A stretch of 64,000 nucleotides of DNA from Novosphingobium meiothermophilum (GTDB taxonomy: Bacteria; Pseudomonadota; Alphaproteobacteria; Sphingomonadales; Sphingomonadaceae), in contig NZ_QGHL01000007.1 in assembly GCF_003171715.1 (NCBI RefSeq), positions 496,001-560,000 of the forward strand, in the 5' to 3' direction. Under the pieces are notes generated by a model that was not told the origin of the DNA, ran no database searches, and saw nothing but the letters and a program-made list of their open reading frames with translations. Each line of letters begins with the position of its first letter. Positions within the stretch are counted from its first letter, which is position 1. Both the position numbers and the translations under genes were made by a program. Below are positions 18,904 through 28,407 of the stretch, one piece after another.

Positions 18904-19326
18904 TCACCCCGTGCGAAGCGCGTCAAGCGCGGCATCCCATGCCAGCAGAATCGCCGGGTGCCGCGCGCTGTGGGCGCGGGCCGGTTCCAGCAACGCAAGC
19001 CCCGGCCAGTCTGGAAAGTCATCGCCGCCTGAAAGCCATTCGGCGATGGCGTCCCGCGCAGCCGCTATGGCCGCTGCGTCCCTGCCAGCGGCACTGCGCA
19101 GGAAAAGCGCGGCGGCTGCCTGACCGATGGCGCAGGCGTGCGGGCGCGCACCGATCCGCACGATGGCGCCATGACCATCCGCTTCCAGCGCCAGCTCGAT
19201 CATGCTCCCGCAGGTGCGCGAACGCGCGATGCCGCGTAGGGGCCAGGTATCGTCCCACGGGTGGCCCGCAAGTTCCATGGCTGTCGCCAGAACTTCGGGC
19301 GTGTAGAGCCCACGCGAAGCGTTCAT
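18904..19326 (-). CDS. NifU/IscU-like iron-sulfur scaffold protein (third Cys absent)
   Basis: A 140-residue protein of the IscU/NifU N-terminal domain family. Two of the usual ligands are seen, C39 in SRTCGS and C65 in HACAIGQA. Where the third cysteine normally lies before the C-terminal LPW/LAW motif, this protein reads RHPAILLAW, without Cys. It probably cannot hold a cluster in the standard way and might be an accessory or diverged scaffold. It starts one base after the stop codon of cvpA, so the two are in one operon with radA. Confidence 0.8.
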   Translation of the reverse strand: MNASRGLYTPEVLATAMELAGHPWDDTWPLRGIARSRTCGSMIELALEADGHGAIVRIGARPHACAIGQAAAALFLRSAAGRDAAAIAAARDAIAEWLSGGDDFPDWPGLALLEPARAHSARHPAILLAWDAALDALRTG

Positions 19327-19327
19327 C

Positions 19328-19882
19328 TCAATCGCCCAGAAGCTGCCTGCGCGCCTTGCGCCGGGCCAGGTCGCTCGCCTGTTCGGCCGCCTGTTCGCGC
19401 CGTTCGGAGATCAGCGTCAGAAGTTCTTCGCTCGCCGCATTGAGGAAGGGATAGGCTCTCGCCTCTGTCATCCAGCCGGGGCGGCCGTCCTCACCCCATG
19501 CCAGATCATAGCCGAACACCACGATGGAATAGCCCATCACCACGATGATGAAGCCTTTGACTACACCGAAGCCCAGCCCCAGAAGGCGATCTACGGGACC
19601 GACAGCGGAGTCCCGACTTGCCGAGCCGATGCTGCGCGCCAGCATTCGCGTGCCGAGATATGGAATCAGCAGCAGCAGGAAAAAGGCCAGCACTCCTGCC
19701 CCGGTTTCGGTCGGCAGATGCCCTGACAGCCAAAGCGTGGCTGGTGCGTGTCCATAATGGACGGCAAGCAGGGCAAGACACCACGCCGCCAGAGACAGCA
19801 CTTCCTCGACAAAGCCGCGCAGGAACCCGCCAACCGCACCGATGCCGACAAAGAGCAGCACAACATAATCGAAACCGGTCAT
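19328..19882 (-). CDS. CvpA-family inner-membrane protein
   Basis: A 184-residue membrane protein with four hydrophobic segments. It begins TGFDYVVLLFVGIGAVGGFLRGFVEE and has the VGPVDRLLGLGFGVVKG segment, both typical of CvpA. The C-terminal 40 residues are charged (ISERREQAAEQASDLARRK) and probably cytoplasmic. The family is tied to colicin V production in E. coli and to envelope stress tolerance. The ATG at 19882 is chosen over 19918 because it begins the first membrane helix. radA ends 10 bases upstream. Confidence 0.9.
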   Translation of the reverse strand: MTGFDYVVLLFVGIGAVGGFLRGFVEEVLSLAAWCLALLAVHYGHAPATLWLSGHLPTETGAGVLAFFLLLLIPYLGTRMLARSIGSASRDSAVGPVDRLLGLGFGVVKGFIIVVMGYSIVVFGYDLAWGEDGRPGWMTEARAYPFLNAASEELLTLISERREQAAEQASDLARRKARRQLLGD

Positions 19883-19892
19883 GCCGCGGTTC

Positions 19893-21260
19893 CTATGAAG
19901 CGCCCATGACCCGGTCAATCAGATTTGGCAGCAGGCGCAGCGGAGAATAGTGAAGGCCCGGCGCCTGCTCAGCCCCCGCTTCGGGGCCGCATCCGCGGGT
20001 AAAGCCAAGCTTGGCCGCTTCGCGCAGGCGGATCGGGGCGTGGGCCACCGGCCTGACCTCGCCCGAAAGGGAGACTTCGCCAAACCAGATCGACGTGGCG
20101 GGCAAGGGCCGTTCGGACAGTGCGGAAACGAGCGCGGCGGCAACGGCCAGATCCGCTGCCGGATCGGTAAGCCGATATCCCCCCGCAACGTTGAGATAGA
20201 CTTCGGCTGTCGAGAAGTTCAGGCCGCAACGCGCCTCAAGCACGGCAAGCAGCATGGCAAGGCGCCCGCTATCCCAGCCCACCACCGCGCGGCGGGGCGT
20301 CGCCCCACTGGCAAGCCGCACGGTGAGCGCCTGTATCTCGACCAGCACGGGCCGTGTGCCTTCCAATGCCGGGAAAACCGCGCTTCCCGCAACCTCCTCT
20401 GCACGTCCGGAAAGAAACAGCATCGAAGGATTGCCCACTTCCTCCAGCCCTGCACCGGCCATTGCGAAAACGCCGATCTCGTCAACCGCACCAAAGCGGT
20501 TCTTGATCGCGCGCAGAATGCGATACTGGTGGCTGCGCTCGCCCTCGAAGCTCATTACCACATCGACCATGTGTTCAAGCACCCGCGGACCGGCGATCGA
20601 ACCGTCCTTGGTGACATGGCCGACGAGAACGAGCGAGACGCCATTCTCCTTGGCATAGCGGATCAGTTCGAACGCGCAGCCGCGCACCTGACTGACGGTG
20701 CCGGGGGCTCCCTCGATTTGATCGGAGTGCATGGTCTGGATCGAATCGATGACCAGAAGCGCTGGCGGCGGCATCGCACCCAGCGTTGTCAGAATGTCGC
20801 GCACGGACGTGGCCGAGGCGAGCCGGATCGGTGCCTTGCCAAGGCCAAGCCGATCGGCGCGCAGTCGCACCTGATCAGAGGCTTCCTCGCCGCTGATATA
20901 GACGGCTTCCGCCCCGGACAGGGCGACCCTCGCCGCCGCCTGAAGCAGCAGCGTCGATTTGCCGATGCCAGGATCGCCGCCCATGAGAATGGCGCAACCG
21001 GGAACCAGCCCCCCGCCCAGCGCACGGTCCAGCTCGGCAATGCCGGTCTTGCGCCGTTCCGGCAGGGCAACCGGCTCGTCAAGGCTGACAAAGGCAACCC
21101 TTCGGCCGCCGCTGGAAAGATCGTGCTTTGCGGAAAAGACGGTTTCCGGGGCTTCTTCGGCCAGTGTGTTCCATTCACCGCAATCGGCACATTGCCCTTG
21201 CCAGCGATGGGTCACGCTTCCGCAGGCTTGGCAGGCATAGCGACGTTTGGGTTTGGCCAT
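19893..21260 (-). CDS. radA: DNA repair protein RadA
   Basis: A 455-residue RecA-related branch-migration helicase. It has the N-terminal zinc finger (C10, C13, C24, C27), the Walker A GGDPGIGKST (94–103), the RadA-specific KNRFG motif and a C-terminal Lon-protease-like domain without obvious protease function. RadA processes recombination intermediates. It heads the radA–cvpA–scaffold run, 75 bases downstream of tRNA-Leu. Confidence 0.97.
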   Translation of the reverse strand: MAKPKRRYACQACGSVTHRWQGQCADCGEWNTLAEEAPETVFSAKHDLSSGGRRVAFVSLDEPVALPERRKTGIAELDRALGGGLVPGCAILMGGDPGIGKSTLLLQAAARVALSGAEAVYISGEEASDQVRLRADRLGLGKAPIRLASATSVRDILTTLGAMPPPALLVIDSIQTMHSDQIEGAPGTVSQVRGCAFELIRYAKENGVSLVLVGHVTKDGSIAGPRVLEHMVDVVMSFEGERSHQYRILRAIKNRFGAVDEIGVFAMAGAGLEEVGNPSMLFLSGRAEEVAGSAVFPALEGTRPVLVEIQALTVRLASGATPRRAVVGWDSGRLAMLLAVLEARCGLNFSTAEVYLNVAGGYRLTDPAADLAVAAALVSALSERPLPATSIWFGEVSLSGEVRPVAHAPIRLREAAKLGFTRGCGPEAGAEQAPGLHYSPLRLLPNLIDRVMGAS

Positions 21261-21334
21261 GCCCTGTGATTACCAGAACATAGAAAGAACGCAAGCCACG
21301 CGCCGGCGTTGTGGAAGTCAGTCTGTCCTGGAAA

Positions 21335-21418
21335 TGGTGCCCCTGGCCCGACTCGAACGGGCACGTATTTCTACAAACGATTTTGAGTCGTTCGCGTCTA
21401 CCATTCCGCCACAGGGGC
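21335..21418 (-). tRNA. tRNA-Leu (anticodon CAA)
   Basis: A class II tRNA with a long variable arm and encoded CCA. The acceptor stem is GCCCCTG paired with CAGGGGC, the anticodon stem AACGA/TCGTT holds loop CTCAAAA with anticodon CAA, and the T-arm has GTTCGAGTC. Confidence 0.95.
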
Positions 21419-21432
21419 ACGCGCGCCGCCGA

Positions 21433-21462
21433 GCCTTAGCCAGCGGCGCGGATAAAGGTCAA
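21433..21462 (-). promoter_or_regulatory. Promoter of tRNA-Leu
   Basis: On the minus strand TTGACC (21457–21462), 18 bases, then TAAGGC (21433–21438), placed about 15 bases before the tRNA. The -35 box overlaps the TGA stop codon of suhB. Confidence 0.5.
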
Positions 21463-22283
21463 GCGTTACGGACAGCCCCGGCGAGCAACTTGTGCAGCTT
21501 CGAATGAAGTGCGTCATTGCCGGCCAGAACGGTCTCGTCACAGACAGGAAGCGAACGCCCCTTGAAGTCGGATACGAAGCCCCCGGCCTCGCGCACGAGC
21601 AGGCATCCCGCAGCCGTATCCCACGGATGCAGCCCGCTTTCCCAGAACCCGTCGAAACGTCCGGCGGCAACCCAAGCCAGATCGAGCGAAGCCACCCCGA
21701 AGCGCCGGATTCCCGCAATGCGCGGGCCCAGTTCCGCATAGATGCGAATCCATTCGCCCATGTCGCCACGCCCGGCAAAGGGAATGCCCGTGGCGATCAG
21801 CGCTTCATCCAGATGTCGGCGCGCCGATACGCGCAGCCGTCGGTCCTGAAGCCATGCACCCTGCGACTTTTCGGCCCAGAAGCTTTCATCGGTAATCGGC
21901 TGATAGACCAGCGCTGCGGTTATTTCACCCCAGCCTTTCCCGTCGGGCGTTGGCTCCTGCACCGCTATCGAGATGGCGAAATGCGGGATGCCGTGAAGGA
22001 AGTTGGTGGTGCCATCCAGCGGATCGATGATGAAGCGCGGCTTGCCGGGTTCCCCGGCAATCTCGCCGCCTTCTTCCATCAAGAAGCCCCAACCGGGGCG
22101 CGCGGTGCGCAGTTCATCCCAAAGCGTGCGTTCGGCGTGCTGATCGGCCTTCGACACGAAGTCGGCCGGTCCCTTCTTCGAGACCTGAAGGTGTTCAATC
22201 TCGCCGAAGTCACGGCGCAGGCGGCCGCCCGCCTTGCGCGCCGCGCGCTCCATCACACGCATCAGGCCGGAAATGGCTGCCAT
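21459..22283 (-). CDS. suhB: Inositol monophosphatase family protein (SuhB-like)
   Basis: A 274-residue Mg2+-dependent phosphatase. The metal-binding residues are in MEEGGE (E70/E71), IIDPLDGTTNF (D87, D90) and HPWDTAAG near the C-terminus. Substrates in the family include inositol-1-phosphate and related sugar phosphates; in E. coli SuhB also binds RNA polymerase. It starts three bases after the efp stop codon and is clearly co-transcribed with it. Confidence 0.93.
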   Translation of the reverse strand: MAAISGLMRVMERAARKAGGRLRRDFGEIEHLQVSKKGPADFVSKADQHAERTLWDELRTARPGWGFLMEEGGEIAGEPGKPRFIIDPLDGTTNFLHGIPHFAISIAVQEPTPDGKGWGEITAALVYQPITDESFWAEKSQGAWLQDRRLRVSARRHLDEALIATGIPFAGRGDMGEWIRIYAELGPRIAGIRRFGVASLDLAWVAAGRFDGFWESGLHPWDTAAGCLLVREAGGFVSDFKGRSLPVCDETVLAGNDALHSKLHKLLAGAVRNA

Positions 22284-22286
22284 CGA

Positions 22287-22850
22287 TCAGTTCGCCTTGC
22301 CGACGTAGGTGCGCTCGTAAACATCGACGATGATGCGCGTGCCGCTTTCGATGTGCGGCGGAACCATGACGCGCACGCCGTTGTCGAGGATGGCGGGCTT
22401 GTAGGACGAGGAAGCGGTCTGCCCCTTCACCACGGCATCGGCCTCGACGATGGTAGCTTCGACCTGTTCGGGCAACTGCACCGAGATCGGCCGCTCGTCA
22501 TACATTTCGAGAAGGACCGTCATGCCATCCTGAAGAAAGGCGGCCGCATCGCCCAGAAGATCGGACGGCAGCGTGATCTGATCGTAGGTTTCCACGTCCA
22601 TGAACACCAGATCATCGCCTTCGGCATAGAGGAACTGGAAGTCCTTCGTGTCGAGGCGCACGCGCTCGACCGTGTCGGCGCTGCGGAAGCGGACATTGGT
22701 CTTGCGGCCGTCGATGAGGTTCTTCATCTCGACCTGCATGAATGCGCCGCCTTTGCCGGGCTGGGTGTGTTGGGTCTTCGCGACCTTCCAGATGCCCTTT
22801 TCGTATTCCAGGATATTGCCCGGACGGATGTCCACGCCGCTGATCTTCAT
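22287..22850 (-). CDS. efp: Translation elongation factor P
   Basis: A 187-residue protein, the standard length for EF-P, which relieves ribosome stalling at polyproline. The KOW-like N-terminal domain has the tip loop TQPGKGGAF with the Lys that is modified in many bacteria, followed by two OB domains ending YVGKAN. The frame is open further upstream, but the ATG at 22850 gives exactly the family N-terminus ([12 protein letters not shown]). Confidence 0.97.
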   Translation of the reverse strand: MKISGVDIRPGNILEYEKGIWKVAKTQHTQPGKGGAFMQVEMKNLIDGRKTNVRFRSADTVERVRLDTKDFQFLYAEGDDLVFMDVETYDQITLPSDLLGDAAAFLQDGMTVLLEMYDERPISVQLPEQVEATIVEADAVVKGQTASSSYKPAILDNGVRVMVPPHIESGTRIIVDVYERTYVGKAN

Positions 22851-22941
22851 GATGGAAAGAGCCTTGCCATAGGTTTGCAAAGCGCGCGCCTTAGCGCCTC
22901 GTGCCGGTTGCTTCAAGCCGCTGCGGCATGCTAGCGCGCAA

Positions 22942-23316
22942 ATGATGAGACGGCTGTTCCTGATGACAGTGATTGCGCTGTGCGCCACAGATGTTGCCCA
23001 TGCTGTTCCTGGCGGGCGCCTTGGCGTGCTGCAACAGGGCGCATGGACCTGCGAAAAGCCTGGCAGCGCCGAGGCTCTGCCCGTGGAAGTTCCGGAACTG
23101 AACTTCACGACCATCCCCGATTCCAGCTACATCGCGCCGGATGGCGGGCGCGGCAGCTATCTCAGGCTGGCGGATCGGCTGACGCTCACCAGTGGCCCCT
23201 TCGCCGGGCGCGGCTTCGTGATGGATGGCGAGGAGATCCTGCGCGAGCTTGATACGAAGGAGAGCATGACCGGTTTGCGCTGTGTCCATTCCGGCCCGGT
23301 TTCACTGGCTTCCTGA
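22942..23316 (+). CDS. Small secreted protein, unknown function
   Basis: A 124-residue protein with a signal peptide ending near residue 21 (AHA). The mature part has one pair of cysteines (C37 and C114) that could form a disulfide, and a pattern of short strands around [20 protein letters not shown] do not recognise a named family. Its 3' end overlaps the end of the convergent OPT transporter gene by 15 bases. There is no strong ribosome-binding site; the ATG three bases later is equally possible. Confidence 0.7.
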   Translation: MMRRLFLMTVIALCATDVAHAVPGGRLGVLQQGAWTCEKPGSAEALPVEVPELNFTTIPDSSYIAPDGGRGSYLRLADRLTLTSGPFAGRGFVMDGEEILRELDTKESMTGLRCVHSGPVSLAS

Positions 23317-25281
23317 TTCCCGCATGAGGGTCTGGCGCGGCAGACTGTCGCGGCGCATACGGTAATAGGCCCAGACGACTATTGCGACGAAGATCGCGGT
23401 GCCCGCAGTCACGCTTCCGGAAAAATCTGCCACCACGGCCAGCGCTTCGGGATTGTCGGTGCCCGCCACGATTCCAGCGAACACGATGTTGAACAGGCTG
23501 TCACCCACGATCAGCCCGGTTGCCGTGAGCACGCCCATACGTTCGGCAAGTTCCGGCGCGTTCTGACGCGCCGCCCATCTGTTGTACAGGTGTCCGAGCA
23601 CAGTGCCGAGAATGACGGTCGAGGTGACCTGCGTTGGCAGATACATCCCCATCCCCACTGCAAGTGGCGGCAGCGCGCCGCGCTTTGTGCGCTTCAGCAG
23701 CTCATCCACCACGATGACGGCGGCCCCAATTGCCGCACCAAGGCCGATCAGGCTCCAGTCAAGGCTGCCCCCAAGCACGCCCTGCGCAATGGCGGAAATA
23801 AGCGATGCCTGCGGTGCCGACAGCGCTTGATCGCCTGCCCCAGGTGCGCCCTGAAATCCGAAGGTCGAGTTGAGCAAATCGAGAATGGGCGGAATTACCA
23901 GCGCACCGAACAGGACGCCGAGGATCAGCGCCACCTGCTGCCGCCATGGCGTTGCCCCTACGAGCTGACCCGTCTTGAGATCCTGCAGGTTGTCGTTCGA
24001 GATCGTGGCAACGCCGAAAACGATCGCTGTCACGAACAGGGCAAAGGCAACCAGCGCCTTTGTATCGGCAGTGCTTGCGCCTTTGCCGAAGAACACCAGC
24101 AGCAGCACCGAAATGCCCAGCGCTGCCAGTATGCCCACGCCGGAAATCGGGCTGTTGGATGCACCGATCAAGCCGGCCATGTAACCGCAGACCGATGCAA
24201 TCATGATCCCGGCAATCAGCACATAGACAACCGTCGCCAGCAGCGTCAGCCCCAACGATGCAGCGAGTGGACCGCCTGCGGCAAAATCCGCGAGCAGCAG
24301 GCCAATGGGAAGCATCGAAAGGAGGATCGTGCCCCCGACAATGCCGATGGGAATGTCCCGTTCAGTAAGCGCCAGCGCGGCCAGCCCGCCGTCTTTTCGC
24401 GCGCGATTGGCAGAAATCGCTGCGGCAATCCCGCGCACAATCGGCCCGATCACGCGCAGCAATGTCCAGATGGCGGCAATGCCGATTGTGCCGGCACCGA
24501 TGAACCTGACCTGCTGCCTGAAAACCGTGGTGACCAAATCCTCAAGGCTGATCCCCTCAGGTGCGCCTGCCGCGGTCAGATGCGGCAGCAAATAGCCAAA
24601 GCTGATGAGGATGCCGGCAAGCATGGCAACACCAACCGCAAGCCCAACGAGGTGCCCTACCCCGACAAGCGCCAGCGAGAGGCCGCCGAAGAGCATCGAT
24701 CCGCCGGAACCGACCTTGAAGACGCCGCCAATTTCCTCGGCCGCCAGCTTCATCTTGGCAAGCAGGGGATAGAATGCAGAGAGCAGCCCGCCAACTGCGA
24801 CAGCGACCAAACCCCTGCGGTTCTCATCGGCACCGCCTACGCCCGCGCCAACCTTCAGGACTTCCGCGGCCGCAACACCTTCAGGATAAGGCAGGTCCGA
24901 TCCAGTCACCAGCGCACGGCGCAGCGGGACCGAATACATGACCCCCAGCAGCCCGCCAACGGCGATGACCGCCACCGATTCCCAATAGGGAAATCCTGTC
25001 CACCAGCCCACCATGACCAGACCGGGCAGGACGAACACGATGGCTGACAGCGTTCCGGCCGAACTGGCAATCGTCTGAACGATGTTGTTCTCCTGGATCG
25101 TCGTGCCTGAAAACGCGCGCAGGACCGCCATCGAGATGACCGCAGCCGGGATCGAGGTGGCAAAGGTAAGGCCGATGCGCAGGCCGAGATAGACATTGGC
25201 CGCAGTGAAAACGACCGTAAGGACCGCGCCGAGGACGATACCCCGCAAGGTCAGTTCACGTGGTGATCCGCTACCGCTCAT
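23302..25281 (-). CDS. OPT-family oligopeptide transporter
   Basis: A 659-residue inner-membrane protein with about 14–16 hydrophobic segments. It opens with RELTLRGIVLGAVLTVVFTAANVYLGL and has TIQENNIVQTIASSAG, the signature of prokaryotic OPT transporters; a second signature, YPEGVAAAEVLK, follows. Substrates in the family are oligopeptides or metal chelates. The ATG at 25281 is preferred over 25326 because GGAG lies six bases before it and it begins close to the conserved RELT motif. Confidence 0.92.
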   Translation of the reverse strand: MSGSGSPRELTLRGIVLGAVLTVVFTAANVYLGLRIGLTFATSIPAAVISMAVLRAFSGTTIQENNIVQTIASSAGTLSAIVFVLPGLVMVGWWTGFPYWESVAVIAVGGLLGVMYSVPLRRALVTGSDLPYPEGVAAAEVLKVGAGVGGADENRRGLVAVAVGGLLSAFYPLLAKMKLAAEEIGGVFKVGSGGSMLFGGLSLALVGVGHLVGLAVGVAMLAGILISFGYLLPHLTAAGAPEGISLEDLVTTVFRQQVRFIGAGTIGIAAIWTLLRVIGPIVRGIAAAISANRARKDGGLAALALTERDIPIGIVGGTILLSMLPIGLLLADFAAGGPLAASLGLTLLATVVYVLIAGIMIASVCGYMAGLIGASNSPISGVGILAALGISVLLLVFFGKGASTADTKALVAFALFVTAIVFGVATISNDNLQDLKTGQLVGATPWRQQVALILGVLFGALVIPPILDLLNSTFGFQGAPGAGDQALSAPQASLISAIAQGVLGGSLDWSLIGLGAAIGAAVIVVDELLKRTKRGALPPLAVGMGMYLPTQVTSTVILGTVLGHLYNRWAARQNAPELAERMGVLTATGLIVGDSLFNIVFAGIVAGTDNPEALAVVADFSGSVTAGTAIFVAIVVWAYYRMRRDSLPRQTLMRESGSQ

Positions 25282-25382
25282 GCCCGCTCCGCTAACCCGT
25301 CCATCGGCCAGCCGAAGAAGTGGCACGCAAGCCGCATGAAAGGAAGCGTCACGCAGGCGTTTTGCGCATCATTTCGGACGTT

Positions 25383-26039
25383 TCAATCGTCTTCCGATAC
25401 ACGCGGGTTGGCGCGGATCGCATCGAGGAAGGCCGTTACCGCAGCCACTTCGTCTCCGCCCCAGATCGCATTGCTGATTGCCAGAAAATCAGCCCCTGCC
25501 CTTACCAGCGGCCCGCAGTTTTCCGGCGTGATCCCCCCAATTGCAACGCAGGGCAATTCGAAAATCGACTGCCACCATTCAAGCAGATCAAGCCCGGCGA
25601 TGTGCTTTGTGTCCTTGGTGCTTGACGGGAAGAATGCCCCGAACGCGACATAATCCGCCCCCGCCTCGCCAGCCTCCATCGCAAAATGGCGGCTGTCATG
25701 GCAGGTTACGCCGATCTGGGCATTGCGGCCAAGTCTGTCGCGGGCTTCGCGCACGTCACCATCGTCCTGCCCAAGGTGCACGCCATCGGCGCCAAGCCGC
25801 TTTGCAAGGCTGATCGAATCGTTGACGATAAAGGCCACATCGCGCTCGGCGCAGATACGCTGCAAGGGTTCGGCCAGCTTTGCCGCCTCATGTTCGTCAA
25901 TACCCTTCACGCGGAACTGGAAGGCCGCCACCGGGCCCGCATCAAGCGCGCTCTTCAGACGATCGGGAAACGCCCCGCCCACGTCGAGCGGCGAAATCAG
26001 ATAGAGTTCGGATGAAAGCCTGACCATGGCGGGCGCCAT
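25383..26039 (-). CDS. thiE: Thiamine phosphate synthase
   Basis: A TIM-barrel enzyme of about 218 residues that joins the pyrimidine and thiazole halves of thiamine. FQFRVK matches the usual QLR(V/D)K diphosphate-binding strand, FIVNDSISLAKRLGADGVHLGQDD the central motif, and GGITPENCGPLVRAGADFLAISNAIW the phosphate-binding C-terminal loop. Starts at 26063 (TTG), 26039 and 26027 are possible; 26063 lies in the T-tract of the fda terminator and is unlikely. Confidence 0.88.
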   Translation of the reverse strand: MAPAMVRLSSELYLISPLDVGGAFPDRLKSALDAGPVAAFQFRVKGIDEHEAAKLAEPLQRICAERDVAFIVNDSISLAKRLGADGVHLGQDDGDVREARDRLGRNAQIGVTCHDSRHFAMEAGEAGADYVAFGAFFPSSTKDTKHIAGLDLLEWWQSIFELPCVAIGGITPENCGPLVRAGADFLAISNAIWGGDEVAAVTAFLDAIRANPRVSEDD

Positions 26040-26063
26040 ATCCGCGCATCCGGCGCCCTGCAA

Positions 26064-26103
26064 GAAAAACGCCCCGCCCCGGCTTGTGCCGGTGGCGGGG
26101 CGT
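26064..26103 (-). terminator. Intrinsic terminator of fda
   Basis: On the minus strand a long GC stem (ACGCCCCGCC … GGCGGGGCGT, with an inner CCGGC/GCCGG) is followed by TTTTTCTT, about 30 bases after the fda stop and before thiE. Confidence 0.88.
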
Positions 26104-26131
26104 GCCTTTGCCGTCCTCTCAAACGGAAACT

Positions 26132-27037
26132 TTATGCAGCAACCAGCGTCTTCTGGGTGGAACCTGCGAAGATCTCGTCAATCGCGGCGCCAAGGGTTGC
26201 GTCGAACTCGGTATCGCTCATCTGCGCCCGCAGGTCTTCCAGCAAGGCGCGCGAGAAGCTGGCGATGATCCCTTTGTTCTTGGCAAGTTCGACACAGGCT
26301 TCAGGACGCTTGTAACCGCCCGAAAGCGCGACGACGCGCAGCACCTTGGGGTGCGAAACAAGCGGGTCGAACGTGCCTGGCATCACAGGGAGCGAGAGTT
26401 TGAGCATGACCTGTGTTCCATCGGCCAGCCCATCGAGGTTGTTCAGGATTTCCTCAAGCAGGATCGCATCGCATTCAGCGCGCGTCTCGCTCTTGATGTT
26501 CACTTCTGGTTCGATGATCGGCATCATGCCATGGGCCAGAACCTGCCGACCAACTTCGAACTGCTGGGCAACAACAGCGGCAATGCCTTCGCGGTTGGCC
26601 GAATTGATGACCGAGCGCTCCTTGGTGCCATAGACGCCCAGTGCCTTCGAGCGGACAAGAAGTTCATCAAGCGTGGGCATCGGCTTCATCAGCTGGACGC
26701 CGTTCGCTTCGTCTTCCAGACCCTTGTCGATCTTGATGAAGGGAACAACGCCCTTCTCGATCAGGGCTTCGGGAACCGGCTTGCCGTCCACGGTGCCGTC
26801 CATCGTGCGTTCGAACAGGATGGCGCCGATCACCTTCTCACCGGTGAAGGCTGCCGATCGGATGATGCGGGCGCGCATCTCGTGGATCAGGCCGAACATC
26901 TCCTCTTCGGATGCCCAGGCGCCTTCTTCGATGCCGTACCCCTTCAGAGCCTTCGGAGTCGAACCGCCCGACTGGTCGAGAGCGGCAATGAAGCCGTTGC
27001 CTGAAGCCATTTTGGCGGTCATTTCGGTCGTGTTCAT
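26132..27037 (-). CDS. fda: Fructose-bisphosphate aldolase, class I
   Basis: A 301-residue Schiff-base aldolase of the bacterial class I type (like staphylococcal Fda), not the metal-dependent class II FbaA. It has FIAALDQSGGSTPKAL near the start and LKLSLPVMPG, where K213 is the probable Schiff-base lysine; IIEPEVN and VALSGGYKR complete the barrel. It cleaves fructose 1,6-bisphosphate. It follows pgk on the same strand but is separated by a terminator-like hairpin and ends in a strong terminator of its own, so it probably has its own promoter in the 173-base gap. Confidence 0.95.
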   Translation of the reverse strand: MNTTEMTAKMASGNGFIAALDQSGGSTPKALKGYGIEEGAWASEEEMFGLIHEMRARIIRSAAFTGEKVIGAILFERTMDGTVDGKPVPEALIEKGVVPFIKIDKGLEDEANGVQLMKPMPTLDELLVRSKALGVYGTKERSVINSANREGIAAVVAQQFEVGRQVLAHGMMPIIEPEVNIKSETRAECDAILLEEILNNLDGLADGTQVMLKLSLPVMPGTFDPLVSHPKVLRVVALSGGYKRPEACVELAKNKGIIASFSRALLEDLRAQMSDTEFDATLGAAIDEIFAGSTQKTLVAA

Positions 27038-27104
27038 CAGCCCGTCCTGTTCTCGCGGAAAGCCTGCAATTGCTACTCCGCATACCTATGCACAATTGCG
27101 TCAT

Positions 27105-27135
27105 AAAAAGACGCCCGTCACGAGAGAGGAGCGTC
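27105..27135 (-). terminator. Terminator-like hairpin downstream of pgk
   Basis: On the minus strand GACGCTC pairs with GGGCGTC (one wobble) and is followed by TTTTT. It lies about 75 bases after the pgk stop. A second hairpin (GAGCGCGTG / CACGCGCTC, 27174–27204) lies between it and the stop codon. Confidence 0.65.
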
Positions 27136-27210
27136 CGTTGCCGCGCATTCCTATGCAGGCGTGCGCAATAATGGAGCGCGTGCCGCAGTGCAACACGCGC
27201 TCTCGACTTT

Positions 27211-28407
27211 TTATGCCTCCAGCGCGGCGACGCCGGGCAGTTCCTTGCCTTCCATCCATTCGAGGAAGGCTCCACCGGCGGTCGATACGTAGGAAAAATC
27301 GCCCGCAACGCCTGCATGGTTTAGCGCGGCCACCGTGTCCCCGCCACCGGCGACCGAAACCAGCGAACCTTCCTTCGTCAGCGCGGCGGCGGTCCGTGCA
27401 AGTGCCACCGTAGCGGCATCGAACGGCGCGGTTTCGAAAGCGCCCAGAGGACCGTTCCAGACCAGGGTGCGGCAGGTCTTGAGCGCATCGGCCAGTGCCT
27501 CGACGGCCGCCGGGCCAACATCGAGGATCATTTCGTCCTCGGCCACTTCGTGCACATTACAGGTGCGCAAGGACGGAGGATTGGCAGCGAACTCCTTCGA
27601 GACGACCACGTCATAGGGCAGGTGCACCGTGCAGCCGGCCTTGTCAGCATTGTCGAGGATTTCCTCGGCAGTGCCGGTAAGATCATGCTCGCACAGAGAC
27701 TTGCCGACATTCACCCCGCGGGCGGCAAGGAACGTATTGGCCATGCCTCCGCCGATAATGAGGTGATCCACCTTGCTGACAAGGTGCTTGAGCACGTCAA
27801 GCTTGGTCGAAACCTTTGCGCCGCCAACCACGGCGGCAACCGGCCGCTCCGGCTCACCCAGTGCCTGCTGCAATGCTTTCAGTTCGGCTTCCATGGCGCG
27901 TCCGGCATAGGCGGGCAACACCTTTGCCAGCCCTTCGGTCGAAGCATGGGCACGGTGGGCGGCGGAAAACGCATCGTTGACATAGGCCGAGCCGAGACGG
28001 GCCATGGCAGCAGCCAACGCAGGATCGTTCTTTTCCTCGCCCGCGTGGAACCGGGTGTTCTCCAGCACTGCAATCGCGCCAGCAGGAAGCGCGGCAACCG
28101 CGGCCTCTGCCGCTTCGCCCGCACAATCATCGATGAACGATACCGGGCGACCCAGCACGCCAGACAACGCCGCGACGACCTGCTTCAGGGAATACTGCGC
28201 GTTGCGTTCCCCCTTCGGACGGCCGAAATGGGCAAGAACCAGAACCTTCGCGCCCTTGTCGGCCAGTTCGCCAAGCGTCGGCACAGCCGCACGCAGGCGC
28301 GTGTCGTCTGTCACCACCCCTTCGGCCATGGGCACGTTCAGATCCTCGCGGACCAGCACGGCCTTGCCGGAAACATCCCCCAGATCGTCCAGCGTCTTGA
28401 AGCTCAT
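27211..28407 (-). CDS. pgk: Phosphoglycerate kinase
   Basis: A 398-residue glycolytic enzyme converting 1,3-bisphosphoglycerate and ADP to 3-phosphoglycerate and ATP. It shows [10 protein letters not shown] near the start, [11 protein letters not shown], the hinge region [14 protein letters not shown] and the nucleotide-loop [10 protein letters not shown]. Its ATG overlaps the stop codon of the MOSC gene (ATGA), so translation of the two is coupled. Confidence 0.97.
   Translation of the reverse strand: MSFKTLDDLGDVSGKAVLVREDLNVPMAEGVVTDDTRLRAAVPTLGELADKGAKVLVLAHFGRPKGERNAQYSLKQVVAALSGVLGRPVSFIDDCAGEAAEAAVAALPAGAIAVLENTRFHAGEEKNDPALAAAMARLGSAYVNDAFSAAHRAHASTEGLAKVLPAYAGRAMEAELKALQQALGEPERPVAAVVGGAKVSTKLDVLKHLVSKVDHLIIGGGMANTFLAARGVNVGKSLCEHDLTGTAEEILDNADKAGCTVHLPYDVVVSKEFAANPPSLRTCNVHEVAEDEMILDVGPAAVEALADALKTCRTLVWNGPLGAFETAPFDAATVALARTAAALTKEGSLVSVAGGGDTVAALNHAGVAGDFSYVSTAGGAFLEWMEGKELPGVAALEA

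Noticed and set aside
23590..25047. 485-codon plus-strand frame opposite the OPT transporter
   Set aside because: Composition (Arg, Gln, His) is that of a hydrophobic gene read backwards.
27174..27212. Plus-strand intrinsic terminator (GAGCGCGTG stem then TTTTT)
   Set aside because: No plus-strand gene ends upstream of it; the T-run is the reverse side of the pgk stop codon region. It was kept only as a hairpin after pgk.
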